Shown here in pieces: positions 35,704-44,911 of a DNA stretch of 64,000 nucleotides. Both the position numbers and the translations under genes were made by a program. How positions within the stretch are numbered: position 1 is the first letter of the stretch; the number at the start of each line of letters is the position of its first letter. The notes beneath the pieces are model-generated. The model ran no database searches. It was not told the origin of the DNA and saw nothing but the letters and a program-made list of their open reading frames with translations. The stretch is from an uncultured Flavobacteriales bacterium (GTDB lineage Bacteria > Bacteroidota > Bacteroidia > Flavobacteriales_G > Salibacteraceae): NCBI GenBank assembly GCA_913020435.1, contig CAJVZZ010000014.1:25932-89931 (forward strand), read 5' to 3'.

Positions 35704-36132
35704 TTAACCAATCTCTATTTGCTTTGACTTTTGGATTTTAGCCTCTGAATTTGGAATCCTAATTTTTAGAATTCCTTCTTCATATTTAGCTTCTATTTTC
35801 TCTTCATCAACTTCCTTAGGAAGCGTAAAGCTTCTGGAAAATGAATTGTAAGAAAACTCTTTCCTTGTATAATTCAGTTCGAGTTTCTTTTCTTCTCTTT
35901 CAGACTTTGATTCGGATGAAATCATTAAGATCCCTTCCTTAATTTCAATATTAAAATCGGACTTTTTCATTCCCGGTGCTGCCAGCTCAAGCTCGAAACC
36001 AACTTCCGATTTAATGATGTTGATTGCTGGAAAACTAGACCCTCCTTTCCAACTATCGTTTCTCACAATAGCGTGATCAAATAGGTCGTCAAAAATTGAA
36101 TTTACTGCAAATGGTTTTCTAATTAGTGTCAT
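35704..36132 (-). CDS. Hsp20/alpha-crystallin small heat-shock protein
   Basis: A 142-residue ATP-independent holdase that keeps unfolding proteins soluble. The alpha-crystallin domain spans about 38-142: PAINIIKSEVGFELELAAPGMKKSDFNIEI, the SFTLPKEVDEEKIEAKYEEGILKI block and the C-terminal I-x-I-type contact (KSKQIEIG). The N-terminus matches bacterial Hsp20 (FDDLFDHAIV). It lies downstream of a TonB-receptor gene on the same strand with a 136-base gap, so separate transcription is likely. Confidence 0.93.
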   Translation of the reverse strand: MTLIRKPFAVNSIFDDLFDHAIVRNDSWKGGSSFPAINIIKSEVGFELELAAPGMKKSDFNIEIKEGILMISSESKSEREEKKLELNYTRKEFSYNSFSRSFTLPKEVDEEKIEAKYEEGILKIRIPNSEAKIQKSKQIEIG

Positions 36133-36268
36133 GATATATAAGTTTTAAATTGTTTCTGTTTGGCTGCTATAGAACAAGAGCATTGCCAATTTCACTTATA
36201 CTGAAATTATGACCGAATTAACTTTTATTAGCTGCTATATTGTCATGTAATCCGCTGATTTACAGACA

Positions 36269-38479
36269 TTATGACTTAAAAATCATCAAACGCAAACCTG
36301 CATAAAATGATCTTCCGAATATTGGGCCCCAAATCATAGATGCATCAAAATCAGAATCAAAAGGTTTATCTGCAGATATGATGGCATCTGGCTGACGGTA
36401 GTCGCCTAAATTTTCTGATCCAGCATAAACTTCTATATGTCTAAATCTTCGAGTAAGCTGAGTATTCATCAGAAAATAAGGGCTGCTTTTTTCATTTCTA
36501 ATGTTTTCAGGAGCATTTCCGATTGTGCTAGGAATTCTGCTTTCACCAACGAATTGAGTAGTAAAATCTGCCTGCCACTTCTTATTTAGAGTCTGATAAC
36601 CGAGAGTTACCATTCCTCTCCAATTTGGAACCAAAGGCATTTGCTTTTGAACTCCAGCATAGGTACTTTGAACGTCTAGGTATTTAATAGCTGTTCTTAT
36701 TTCAAAAACCTTCCATGGTTCATATGCGACCTCAACCTGAATTGCATTTGAATACGAACTTCCTATCAAATTGTAGAAACTCAGTGCACCAGGCGTCTCC
36801 CTGTCGACAACTACCTGGTTTTCAAATTGAGTATAGAAATATTCTGCATGCAAAGTAAGGTCACGTTCAGCAATTTCTACCTTCTGTGTTGCGCTTATTC
36901 CAGTATTCCAAGCCACCTCTGGCAGTAAATTATTTTGAATAGAAATTACTCGTTGACTAACAAAGGTGGAGTTATTATCTACAAATATATTAGCAACTCT
37001 AAAGCCTCTGCCCATAGAAACACGAGCTGCTCCTCTCTTACTAAACTCATATTTAAAATTGGCCTTAGGACTAACTTGAGTACCATACAAATTATGAAAA
37101 TCTGAACGAGCTCCTAATATCGTTTGAATCTTATCTCTTGCAAAAGTATATTCACCATAAATCCCAGGTACATGTTCAGTTCTGACATAATTCTTCCCAT
37201 TAAATGTTTCATTGTAATCATCAAAAACATAGCTAGCGCCCAACTTATATTTGTGTTCGGTAGTTTTGATAATATCCGAGAAAATGAAGTTTGAATAAAA
37301 ATAAGTTTCATTTCCTTTATAATTCATTAGCCCAGCGAAAAGGGTTTGGTCGTGATAACTTCCACGTGTAATGATTGCTAAACTTCGCCAAGGCCTGTTA
37401 TCGAAGACAATCCCACTCTTATAAAAACCCTCTATGTGATTTCCGTTAGCTCCAACACCATAAAGGCTGGTCGTGCCAAAATCTGTTTCTGGATTGAAAT
37501 TCATTTCTCCGCCCGTTTTTTCTTCTACTATGCCTCTTACACCAAACTGAGCACGGTAGTGTTCCCCTTTATACTTCCATCTACTGAATAGGTTAAGTTG
37601 CTTTTTTAGGGTTACATCCATGAAACCATCGTTATTATTATCTAGCGGAATCTGATTCATATTTGCATGCGCAAGAAATAGGGTGCTCCATTTTTCATTC
37701 AGTTTATCTCCAATGTGGGCGTTTATTTCAGACCTGCCCATTACGTTTCCATACAAATTAATGAACACCTTTTCCTTCAAATCATCAGGTTTTAAAAACT
37801 CTAAATTGATTTGACCCGTCATTCCCTCGTAGCCATTAACTACCGAACCCGAACCCTTGGAGATTTGTATGCTCTGCACCCAGCTTCCTGGGATATGAGC
37901 TAATCCATCCAAATTGGCAAGACCTCGAACTAATGGAATGTTTTCAAATTGCAGGCTTGTATAAATTCCGTCCAAACCGAGCATCTGAATTTTCTTAGCT
38001 CCAGTTACTCCATCACTAGAAACCACATCTACCGATGCATTAGTTTCAAATGCCTCCGAAATATTGCAACATGCCGCACGCGTAAGTTCAGATGCATCAA
38101 TCTGTTCTACCTGTCTAATGGACATCATATCATAAGAAGTCGATTGCTTTCGTTCTTGAACCACAAATTCATCCATTTCAAGCGTTGGTATTAATCCAAC
38201 GTGCAGGCTTTCTTCGGGTTTAAATATTTTTATTGTATCGGTTTTAAATCCGATAAATGAAATAATAAGATTTGCTGGAAGCCTTGCAGGGGGAAGAATT
38301 ATGAACGCTCCGGTAGTATCTGTAGAAGTTCCCGTGTTCGCCCCTTCCCAATAAACATTTGCACCAGGTAATCCTTTTCCGTGTTCGTGGTTACCACTTG
38401 GAAATACCTCTCCCGTAATTTGAGCTTTGATAGAACACACCGAAAACCCGAGGGCCACGATCAATATTATTTTTTTCAT
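36269..38479 (-). CDS. TonB-dependent outer-membrane receptor
   Basis: A 736-residue receptor: signal peptide about 1-19, a carboxypeptidase-regulatory-like domain (about 20-105, with GLPGANVYWEGANTGTSTD), a plug (about 130-225, with VRGLANLDGLAHIPGSWVQS and KGSGSVVNGYEGMTGQINLE) and a 22-strand-type barrel ending in ...AGLRLMIFKS. It imports a scarce ligand using TonB energy. The plug has an unusual double cysteine (RAACCNISEAFE). The gene downstream of a small Cys-rich protein on the same strand suggests a shared transcript. A metal or metal-chelate ligand is inferred from that context only. Confidence 0.9.
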   Translation of the reverse strand: MKKIILIVALGFSVCSIKAQITGEVFPSGNHEHGKGLPGANVYWEGANTGTSTDTTGAFIILPPARLPANLIISFIGFKTDTIKIFKPEESLHVGLIPTLEMDEFVVQERKQSTSYDMMSIRQVEQIDASELTRAACCNISEAFETNASVDVVSSDGVTGAKKIQMLGLDGIYTSLQFENIPLVRGLANLDGLAHIPGSWVQSIQISKGSGSVVNGYEGMTGQINLEFLKPDDLKEKVFINLYGNVMGRSEINAHIGDKLNEKWSTLFLAHANMNQIPLDNNNDGFMDVTLKKQLNLFSRWKYKGEHYRAQFGVRGIVEEKTGGEMNFNPETDFGTTSLYGVGANGNHIEGFYKSGIVFDNRPWRSLAIITRGSYHDQTLFAGLMNYKGNETYFYSNFIFSDIIKTTEHKYKLGASYVFDDYNETFNGKNYVRTEHVPGIYGEYTFARDKIQTILGARSDFHNLYGTQVSPKANFKYEFSKRGAARVSMGRGFRVANIFVDNNSTFVSQRVISIQNNLLPEVAWNTGISATQKVEIAERDLTLHAEYFYTQFENQVVVDRETPGALSFYNLIGSSYSNAIQVEVAYEPWKVFEIRTAIKYLDVQSTYAGVQKQMPLVPNWRGMVTLGYQTLNKKWQADFTTQFVGESRIPSTIGNAPENIRNEKSSPYFLMNTQLTRRFRHIEVYAGSENLGDYRQPDAIISADKPFDSDFDASMIWGPIFGRSFYAGLRLMIFKS

Positions 38480-38535
38480 GTAATAGTTTTTATGCTGTTA
38501 AAATGCGAATTGGTTGAGGATCGGTTATCCAATCG

Positions 38536-38919
38536 CTAGCATAAAAAACTTTGTAACTCCTTGTAAATAGCTTGTTTGTGAGGAGGTGGAAGATTGTATT
38601 GATTTGGAATAATTTGATTTTTAGGAAAAAATTGCTGCTCAGTCAGGTTACTAGAAGAGGATGCAAGCACAACTAAATTATAATTGTATTCAGAATTTGT
38701 ATTCGCTAGATCAGCATATTGATAGGTAATAGAAAAATATTCACAGCAACATCGGGCTACACTTTCTTGTTCATTATTGACTTTGCAACAGTCAATGTCG
38801 TTAAAAGAATACTCTGCATTACCAGAGTGTAAACACACCATTTGATGAATTGTTGCTCCAGTTGATGCCGTGAGCACAATAGAGGCTAATAATCCAATTA
38901 ATATTTGTCTAATAATCAT
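38536..38919 (-). CDS. Small exported Cys-rich protein, HYC_CC_PP-like
   Basis: A 127-residue protein with an N-terminal hydrophobic segment (about 5-22) and clustered potential metal ligands: His25 and Cys29 (HQMVC), Cys44-Cys45, and Cys57-58-59, then a proline run (NLPPPHKQ) near the C-terminus. The pattern resembles small Bacteroidota proteins named for H-x-C, CC and PP motifs, although the first motif here is HQMVC instead of HYC. It lies 56 bases upstream of a TonB receptor on the same strand. A role in handling a metal such as copper is an inference. Confidence 0.6.
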   Translation of the reverse strand: MIIRQILIGLLASIVLTASTGATIHQMVCLHSGNAEYSFNDIDCCKVNNEQESVARCCCEYFSITYQYADLANTNSEYNYNLVVLASSSSNLTEQQFFPKNQIIPNQYNLPPPHKQAIYKELQSFLC

Positions 38920-38926
38920 TAGGTTA

Positions 38927-38934
38927 CAAAATTA
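38927..38934 (-). promoter_or_regulatory. -7 box for the Cys-rich protein/TonB-receptor pair
   Basis: TAATTTTG on the minus strand fits TAnnTTTG eight bases before the start codon, implying an almost leaderless transcript. Confidence 0.45.
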
Positions 38935-38953
38935 TAACAATTATCAACTATTA

Positions 38954-38987
38954 ATTGACCGTTGCACCAACCCGCGAATTAAATTTG
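38954..38987 (+). promoter_or_regulatory. Promoter of the nfu-type gene
   Basis: TAAATTTG is an exact -7 box; a TTG lies 22 bases upstream. The leader would be about 20 bases. Confidence 0.55.
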
Positions 38988-39013
38988 CATAAAACTCATT
39001 TTACATTTTCAAC

Positions 39014-39643
39014 ATGGATACTACAGAAAAAAAAATTCCAATGACGGTTTACGCCGAAAGCACTCCGAATCCGGCAACAATGAAATTTGTTTGCAGTTTA
39101 GCATTCACTGAATCGGGGTCGAGTGTTGAGTTTCATAATGTTGGAGAAACCTCAAAGGCCCCATTAGCGGCGCGCCTATTCACTTTTCCGTTTGTTACTA
39201 GTGTGTTTTTCTCTAATGACTTTATTACCATTACCAAAAATGACCTGGTAGACTGGCAAGAGGTATTTGGAGAAGTTCGGTCCTATTTATTCGATTATCT
39301 AACCGCCGGAAATGACATTTTCACAGAAAACCCAAAGACAATAACGACCGAAAAGCAAGTTGCTGCTGAGGCTAAAACGGATATTCCAAAACCGAAGCTA
39401 CCAGAAACCGATACTGAAAAAAGAATTGTAGAGATTTTAGAAGACTATGTTCGTCCAGCTGTTGAAAGCGATGGTGGAGCTATTGATTACCATTCGTATG
39501 ATAATAAAGGAACCGTTACTGTCATTCTAAAAGGTTCTTGCAGTGGATGTCCATCTTCTAGCGTTACGCTTAAAAATGGAATTCAAGGTTTATTCAACCA
39601 AATGATGCCTGAGATTACTGAAGTTGTTGCGCTTGAAGCATGA
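39014..39643 (+). CDS. NifU/Nfu-type iron-sulfur cluster carrier
   Basis: A 209-residue protein with an N-terminal Nfu_N (scaffold-like) domain (about 10-98: YAESTPNPATMKFVC, ...APLAARLFTFPFVTSVFFSNDFITITK) and a C-terminal NifU domain (about 130-209) holding the cluster-binding CxxC in GSCSGCPSSSVTLKNGI. Nfu proteins receive Fe-S clusters from the SUF machinery and pass them to target enzymes. Length and domain order match NfuA-like proteins of Bacteroidota. It is translationally coupled (ATGA overlap) to a cyclase-family hydrolase. Confidence 0.93.
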   Translation: MDTTEKKIPMTVYAESTPNPATMKFVCSLAFTESGSSVEFHNVGETSKAPLAARLFTFPFVTSVFFSNDFITITKNDLVDWQEVFGEVRSYLFDYLTAGNDIFTENPKTITTEKQVAAEAKTDIPKPKLPETDTEKRIVEILEDYVRPAVESDGGAIDYHSYDNKGTVTVILKGSCSGCPSSSVTLKNGIQGLFNQMMPEITEVVALEA

Positions 39644-40389
39644 TCGCTGCCATTAAACATAATGGCGAAACTTTCAAAGTCGATTTATTAGACCCTCTTG
39701 ATATTTCAATTGAAATGCATCCCTCCTCGGAAAGCGTTTCTGCATGGTATTTAGATGCCTTAAAAATTGAACCTGTAAAAGGTGATGGATTTGTAGGGTC
39801 TGTAAATCAAGGCGGTTCAGTAAATTTCAGAAACATTGAATTTAACCCCCACGGTCATGGTACGCATACAGAATGTCTAGGACACATTACTCCAGAGGTC
39901 TATAATGTAAATGAGCATATCAAGACATTCTTTTTTAAAGCAGAACTAGTTACCATTCTACCTAAAAAAATTGATGGGGATGACGTGATTACAAAAAGCC
40001 AAATTGAAGCTGCCTTAGAAAATCATCCAAACCCAGAAGCCATTATAATTAGATCATTACCAAACAATAGCTCTAAAATCAATAAGCAATACAGTAACAC
40101 GAACCCTGCATTTATTAGCGAAGAGGCGGCTTTAGAAATTCGAAATAGAGGAATCAGACATTTACTTATTGATACCCCGAGCGTTGACAAAGAATCGGAT
40201 GATGGAAAGTTATTAGCACATCACGCCTTTTGGGATGTCCCCAAAAACCCTCGCTTTAATTGCTCGATAACCGAACTCATATATGTCCCCGAAGAAATAA
40301 AAAATGGAACGTATTTACTCAACCTCTCTTTTGCCAGTTTCAAAAACGACGCAAGCCCATCTAAACCGGTTCTTTACAGTCTTATTTAA
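39640..40389 (+). CDS. Cyclase/kynurenine-formamidase-family metal hydrolase
   Basis: A 249-residue cytoplasmic protein. HGHGTHTE corresponds to the metal-binding H-x-G-T-H-x-D/E signature of the cyclase family, which includes kynurenine formamidase. LLIDTPSVDKESDDG and LAHHAFWDVP match the later conserved blocks (D-x-P-S-x-D, H-x-x-x-W). The start overlaps the nfu gene by four bases. Whether it hydrolyses formylkynurenine cannot be judged, since no other kynurenine gene is present; many family members have other or unknown substrates. Confidence 0.8.
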   Translation: MIAAIKHNGETFKVDLLDPLDISIEMHPSSESVSAWYLDALKIEPVKGDGFVGSVNQGGSVNFRNIEFNPHGHGTHTECLGHITPEVYNVNEHIKTFFFKAELVTILPKKIDGDDVITKSQIEAALENHPNPEAIIIRSLPNNSSKINKQYSNTNPAFISEEAALEIRNRGIRHLLIDTPSVDKESDDGKLLAHHAFWDVPKNPRFNCSITELIYVPEEIKNGTYLLNLSFASFKNDASPSKPVLYSLI

Positions 40390-40515
40390 ACTGTAGTTCA
40401 AGTGCCAAAACATTAATTCAGTAGTAATCTGAATTAACACTTATCCTTTAATGAATTCTCTTTTCCGATAAATAACAAACGTAGAAAGCCGCTACTTTCG
40501 GGAAAATTCACTGCT

Positions 40516-42438
40516 ATGAAAAATGCTTTCACAATCGCCTTTGCTCTGCTATTTTCTTTTATTCTGTTTGCTCAAAGCAAAAAAGCAGAAAAAGCAAAAG
40601 AATATTTAAAAGAGGGCATGATGGCCTCATCAGCAATGGATGAGGAATCCGCTATCAAATACTACAAAAAAGCAGTGAAATCTGACCCAACATACAACAC
40701 TGCATGGCTTCAATTGGCACGTTCACTTTCAAAAACAGGCACTGAATATGAGCTCCGAAAAACAGCATATCAATCAATTTTAATTACTGATTCAATTTCT
40801 AAAACTGGACTTTCCGCCTATGGTGGTTTACGGAGTCTCTGCCAGTTTGAAGGCAAATTTGATTCAGTAGCAATTTATTACCAAAAGGTAATGAGCCATC
40901 CTCAACTATCGGAAAAGCAAAAAGTCAAAATGAGCAAAGACAAAAAATCAGTTGAATATGCTGCTGCAGCATACAAGAAACCTCTGCGTTTTGACCCATA
41001 TTTAATGAATTCCAGTATCAATGATCCAGATGCATTGCAGTATTTTCCTGTTTTAACGGGAGATGAAAACAAGATGATTTTTACGAGACGTTACAAAGGC
41101 AGTCAAAATGAAGATATTTATATTGCTAGAAGAACTGGCTCTTGGCATGAAGCTAAAAAATTAGAAGGTGCAATCAACAGCCATGAAGGAGAAGGAACGG
41201 CTACAATTACTGCAGATGGAAACACCCTAATTTGCAGTTATTGTGGTAATAGTCGCGAAAACATGGGAAACTGCGATTTATATTATTCAACTCTGGAAAA
41301 TGGTAACTGGACTAAACTAAAAAATCTAGGCGCAACGATAAATACAAAACATTACGAAGCCCAGCCAACGCTTAGTGCAGATGGCAGAGTTCTATTGTTT
41401 ATTTCTGATCGTCCTAATGGAATTGGAGGATTGGATATTTATAGCAGCACTAAGGATGAAATTGGAAACTGGAGTACACCAAAAAATTTAGGAGCAATCA
41501 TAAATACCAAAAAGAACGAGGGAAGCCCTTTTCTTCACTCAAATGGTGAAGTTTTGTTTTTTGCAAGCAAGGGCCACATCGGATTTGGCGGATATGACTT
41601 ATATGCAGCTGATATTGAAGAGGGTAACTGGCAAGCTCCTCGTAATTTAGGATACCCAATTAATGACCAGTTGAACCAGCTATCCATGTGCGTTTCTCCA
41701 GATGGTAAAACTGGCTATTTTAGTAAAGAAGAGTATGATGTTTCTTCAATTATGGCGAATCAAAGTAGAATATGGAGCTTTGAAGTTCCTCCTGAATTAA
41801 AACTTGGGCACCGAAGTAACTACATTACTGGAAATGTTTATGATAATATCACAAAACGGCCAGTTGCGGCAACGATGCAATTAATCAACCTAGAAGATGC
41901 ACAGACCAAAACAATGGTAGTATCAAGACCTTCAGATGGAAAGTATATGGTGATGCTAGCAGAAGGCTCTGACTTCGCATTCTACGCAGAAACACGAGGT
42001 TATTTATTCAAATCGGTCTCTTTTGAATACAGCGAAATGGATAATATTGAACCCATAAAAATGGATATTTATTTAGACCCAATAATTAAAGGAGTTACGG
42101 TACAGTTGAATAATATTTATTTCGAAACGGGTAAGTGGACCCTTTTATCAAAATCAAAAGTTGAGCTAAATAAACTATTTCAATTGATGAAAACGAACCC
42201 TAGTTTGAAAATTGAACTTGGTGGACATACTGATAATGTCGGATCAGACCAATCAAACAATGAGCTTTCTTTGAATAGAGTTAACTCTGTTGTTGACTAC
42301 CTTAAAGAAAAGGGAATCCCTACAACAAGAATGGTTGGCAAGGGTTACGGTGCCTTAAAACCTATTGCGGACAACAGCACAACTAAAGGCCGAAAAGAAA
42401 ACCGACGAGTAGAATTTACGGTGCTAGACATTAAGTAA
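40516..42438 (+). CDS. OmpA-family protein with TPR, PD40 propeller and carboxypeptidase-regulatory domains (PorE-like architecture)
   Basis: A 640-residue envelope protein. Signal peptide about 1-19; TPR-like helices about 20-130 (EESAIKYYKKAVKSDPTYN); PD40 propeller repeats about 180-420 (NKMIFTRRYKGSQNEDIYIARR, LLFISDRPNGIGGLDIY); a regulatory beta-sandwich about 435-520 (ITGNVYDNITKRPVAA); and an OmpA peptidoglycan-binding domain about 530-640 with GGHTDNVGSDQSN and GRKENRRVEF. This order is that of PorE, which links the type IX secretion machine to peptidoglycan. PorE is a lipoprotein, whereas this one seems to have a type I signal, and Flavobacteriales have several similar proteins. Confidence 0.85.
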   Translation: MKNAFTIAFALLFSFILFAQSKKAEKAKEYLKEGMMASSAMDEESAIKYYKKAVKSDPTYNTAWLQLARSLSKTGTEYELRKTAYQSILITDSISKTGLSAYGGLRSLCQFEGKFDSVAIYYQKVMSHPQLSEKQKVKMSKDKKSVEYAAAAYKKPLRFDPYLMNSSINDPDALQYFPVLTGDENKMIFTRRYKGSQNEDIYIARRTGSWHEAKKLEGAINSHEGEGTATITADGNTLICSYCGNSRENMGNCDLYYSTLENGNWTKLKNLGATINTKHYEAQPTLSADGRVLLFISDRPNGIGGLDIYSSTKDEIGNWSTPKNLGAIINTKKNEGSPFLHSNGEVLFFASKGHIGFGGYDLYAADIEEGNWQAPRNLGYPINDQLNQLSMCVSPDGKTGYFSKEEYDVSSIMANQSRIWSFEVPPELKLGHRSNYITGNVYDNITKRPVAATMQLINLEDAQTKTMVVSRPSDGKYMVMLAEGSDFAFYAETRGYLFKSVSFEYSEMDNIEPIKMDIYLDPIIKGVTVQLNNIYFETGKWTLLSKSKVELNKLFQLMKTNPSLKIELGGHTDNVGSDQSNNELSLNRVNSVVDYLKEKGIPTTRMVGKGYGALKPIADNSTTKGRKENRRVEFTVLDIK

Positions 42439-42674
42439 ACAAAAAAACATGGAACTTTTTTAGCTCTTTTAATTTTTATTTGGCTGTTCTGCCTATTCAT
42501 TGCCCATGAATAAGGCAAACTAGATTAAATTCTATGGGCTAGACTTACTCTCAAATTTTTCATTTCGATTGTTGTCGAGATTTACCCGTTTTTCATTAGC
42601 CTGAGTTTAAACAACGCCTTTTAACCAAGGGTTATAGGCTGTACAATATGAAAACAAAAACGCCTAGAAAACAA

Positions 42675-42701
42675 AAAAGCCTCTCAAAATGAGAGGCTTT
42701 T
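42675..42701 (-). terminator. Terminator of tRNA-Phe
   Basis: AAAGCCTCTC/GAGAGGCTTT, ten perfect pairs around a five-base loop, with a T-run on the minus strand immediately after. It begins five bases past the tRNA 3' end. Confidence 0.85.
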
Positions 42702-42705
42702 ACGG

Positions 42706-42778
42706 TGGTGCCTCCAGGAATCGAACCAGGGACACCAGGATTTTCAGTCCTGTGCTCTACCAACTGAGCTAAGGCACC
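42706..42778 (-). tRNA. tRNA-Phe (GAA)
   Basis: Seventy-three bases that fold as a full cloverleaf: acceptor GGTGCCT paired with AGGCACC, D-arm GCTC/GAGC, anticodon loop CTGAAAA with anticodon GAA (complement at 42743-42745), and T-arm CCTGG-TTCGATT-CCTGG. The discriminator base is A; the full CCA end is not encoded. It is followed by a strong terminator. Confidence 0.97.
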
Positions 42779-42895
42779 GTTTTGTGGGCGGCAAATTTAT
42801 ATAAAAATCTATACTATTATCAATGAATTTAAACATTTAGATATTCTATCATCAATACTTGCTTAGGCCTACTTTTGTCAGTATTAAATAGTTCA

Positions 42896-43618
42896 GTGAA
42901 TTTAGTCATAGACATAGGAAATACTCAAATAAAACTCGCGATTTTTAGTGATAGAAAACTTGTAAAAAAACAAGTATATACTAGTGCTGAACTGCCTTCT
43001 GCGATAAAATCCTTGTTCACAAAATATAATATCCGTAATACAATATTGAGCAGTGTTACAAAGACCAACCTGGAACTTTTAAAGCTCCTTGAATCAAAAA
43101 GTGGAGTTATTTGTTTTGACGAATACACTAAAATTCCAATCGAAAATTTATACCAAACTCCTAAAACTTTGGGAAAAGATCGCCTTGCAAACGCAATTGG
43201 TGCCGCTCAGCTTTTTAAAAATGAACATGTGCTATGCATTGACATAGGCACATGCATCAAGTTCGATATAATAACAAAACTGGCACATTATATAGGTGGG
43301 TCCATTTCTCCCGGGGTTAATATGCGATTTCAATCACTGAATGTTTTTACGGCCAAACTTCCTCTAATAGAAAGAAAAGATAATCCAGATTTAATTGGAA
43401 CAACAACAAAGACTTCTATTCAAAGTGGAATCCAGTGGGGAATTGAAAAAGAAATCGATGGAACAATTACTGAATACCACAGGCAATATCCTCAATTAAA
43501 AGTTGTTTTAACAGGTGGAGATCACATCCATTTTGCTAAGGCATTAAAAAATAGCATTTTTGCGCGCCCAAACCTGACCTTAGAAGGTTTGAACGAAGTT
43601 TTAATATTTAATGAATAA
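42896..43618 (+). CDS. coaX: Type III pantothenate kinase
   Basis: CoaX phosphorylates pantothenate, the first step of coenzyme A synthesis. The sequence has the ASKHA-fold phosphate loop VIDIGNTQIKLAIF at the N-terminus, GKDRLANAIGA, CIDIGTCIKFDII, GGSISPGVNMRFQ and the terminal VLTGGD. The GTG start giving MNLVIDIGN fits the family; an in-frame TTG 21 bases upstream (MSVLNSSV) is the alternative. It heads a rightward operon ending with the PpiD-like gene and overlaps the next gene by eight bases. In this phylum coaX is often first in such an envelope-gene string. Confidence 0.92.
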   Translation: MNLVIDIGNTQIKLAIFSDRKLVKKQVYTSAELPSAIKSLFTKYNIRNTILSSVTKTNLELLKLLESKSGVICFDEYTKIPIENLYQTPKTLGKDRLANAIGAAQLFKNEHVLCIDIGTCIKFDIITKLAHYIGGSISPGVNMRFQSLNVFTAKLPLIERKDNPDLIGTTTKTSIQSGIQWGIEKEIDGTITEYHRQYPQLKVVLTGGDHIHFAKALKNSIFARPNLTLEGLNEVLIFNE

Positions 43619-44900
43619 GCTAGTTTTAGCGTTTCTTATTGTTGCTTGCACTCTTACAGCTAGAGCTCAAAGCACTACAGGCTCTCCATATTCTTTTTAT
43701 GGAATTGGAGACCCTAACAGCTCTAGCTTTTCTAACTATAAAGCAATGGGCGAGGCTTCAACCGCCTTATCTGAACCAGCATACATAAATCTAAAAAACT
43801 CTGCTTCATTTGCAGGTTTACGTAATCCAACTTTTGCAGCAGATTTTACGATGAATTGGTTGAATATAGAGTCTCCAAGTTCTAATCAAAGTATTTCAAG
43901 CCAATACATCAATGGCGTTTCTTTTGGATTTCCTATTGGAAAAAGGTTTGGTGCTGCATTTTCAATGGGGCCGTATACGAAGATAGGATATGATATTACT
44001 ACTCCGCAAGAAGACCCTGCACTAGGAAGTTACAATTTTACTTATTCAGGAGAAGGCGGATACAACAGAGCCTCCGGTGGAGTTGGAGGAATGCTAATTA
44101 AAAATAGTGAGAATCAACTTATGCTGGGAATTCAGGCAAGTTATTACTTCGGGTTTTCACAAACCTCAAGAGCTGTAACTGACTTTGTTGATGACCCTAC
44201 TGTTACTAGTTCTAAAATGATTAATCGGACGAATATTAAAGATCTAGCAGTTGATTTTGGGATACTATATAAAAGAAAATTAAAAAATAATACTTGGGTA
44301 TCAGCTGGATTGAACTTTAAACCTGCCTCTGATATTTTCGCAACAAATCAACAACTTTCGTATACCTATCGACCAGCAGGCCTCAGTGATAATATTGTGG
44401 ATACTGTTTTAGAAAACACCCAGGAAGGAAGTATAAGATTACCAACAGACATTAGTGCGGGATTAGCCATTCAATTTGAAGACAATTGGATAATTTCCTT
44501 CGAGTACTCTGCAACCGCGTGGTCAGAATTGAAATTGCTCGCAACACCTGTTTCACTCTCAAATTCAAACCAAATTGCTGCCGGTTTTCAATATATTGCT
44601 AATACTGACGCAGTTGCCAAATTCCTTCAAAGCATTAGATATCGAGGTGGATTCAAATATGAAAATACCCGTCTTAATTTTGGAGGTAATCAGCTTAAGT
44701 CAATCTCTGGAACGGCGGGTATCGGAATTCCTATACAAAAGACAAAAATGTTGTCCACTTTTAACTTTGGCATTGAAGTTGGTTCAAGGGGACAAGATGG
44801 AAGTACGTTAGTTTCTGAAAATTTCACAAACCTGTTTATTGGTCTTTCAATGAATCCGCACAAATTCGACCGCTGGTTCAAAAGAAGCAAGTACAATTAA
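43611..44900 (+). CDS. Outer-membrane beta-barrel protein
   Basis: A 429-residue protein with signal peptide about 1-20 (ending ARAQ) and amphipathic strands throughout, starting GSPYSFYGIGDPNSSSF. The pattern resembles Bacteroidota FadL/OMPP1-like barrels of unknown cargo. Its gene overlaps the end of coaX and precedes a TPR protein and lptC. A role in transport or outer-membrane biogenesis is suggested by location only. Confidence 0.75.
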   Translation: MNKLVLAFLIVACTLTARAQSTTGSPYSFYGIGDPNSSSFSNYKAMGEASTALSEPAYINLKNSASFAGLRNPTFAADFTMNWLNIESPSSNQSISSQYINGVSFGFPIGKRFGAAFSMGPYTKIGYDITTPQEDPALGSYNFTYSGEGGYNRASGGVGGMLIKNSENQLMLGIQASYYFGFSQTSRAVTDFVDDPTVTSSKMINRTNIKDLAVDFGILYKRKLKNNTWVSAGLNFKPASDIFATNQQLSYTYRPAGLSDNIVDTVLENTQEGSIRLPTDISAGLAIQFEDNWIISFEYSATAWSELKLLATPVSLSNSNQIAAGFQYIANTDAVAKFLQSIRYRGGFKYENTRLNFGGNQLKSISGTAGIGIPIQKTKMLSTFNFGIEVGSRGQDGSTLVSENFTNLFIGLSMNPHKFDRWFKRSKYN

Positions 44901-44911
44901 AAAGAAGAAGA

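Noticed and set aside
36269..38479. SusC-type glycan transporter
   Set aside because: No SusD gene is adjacent and no glycoside hydrolases are nearby, so a polysaccharide utilisation locus is not supported.
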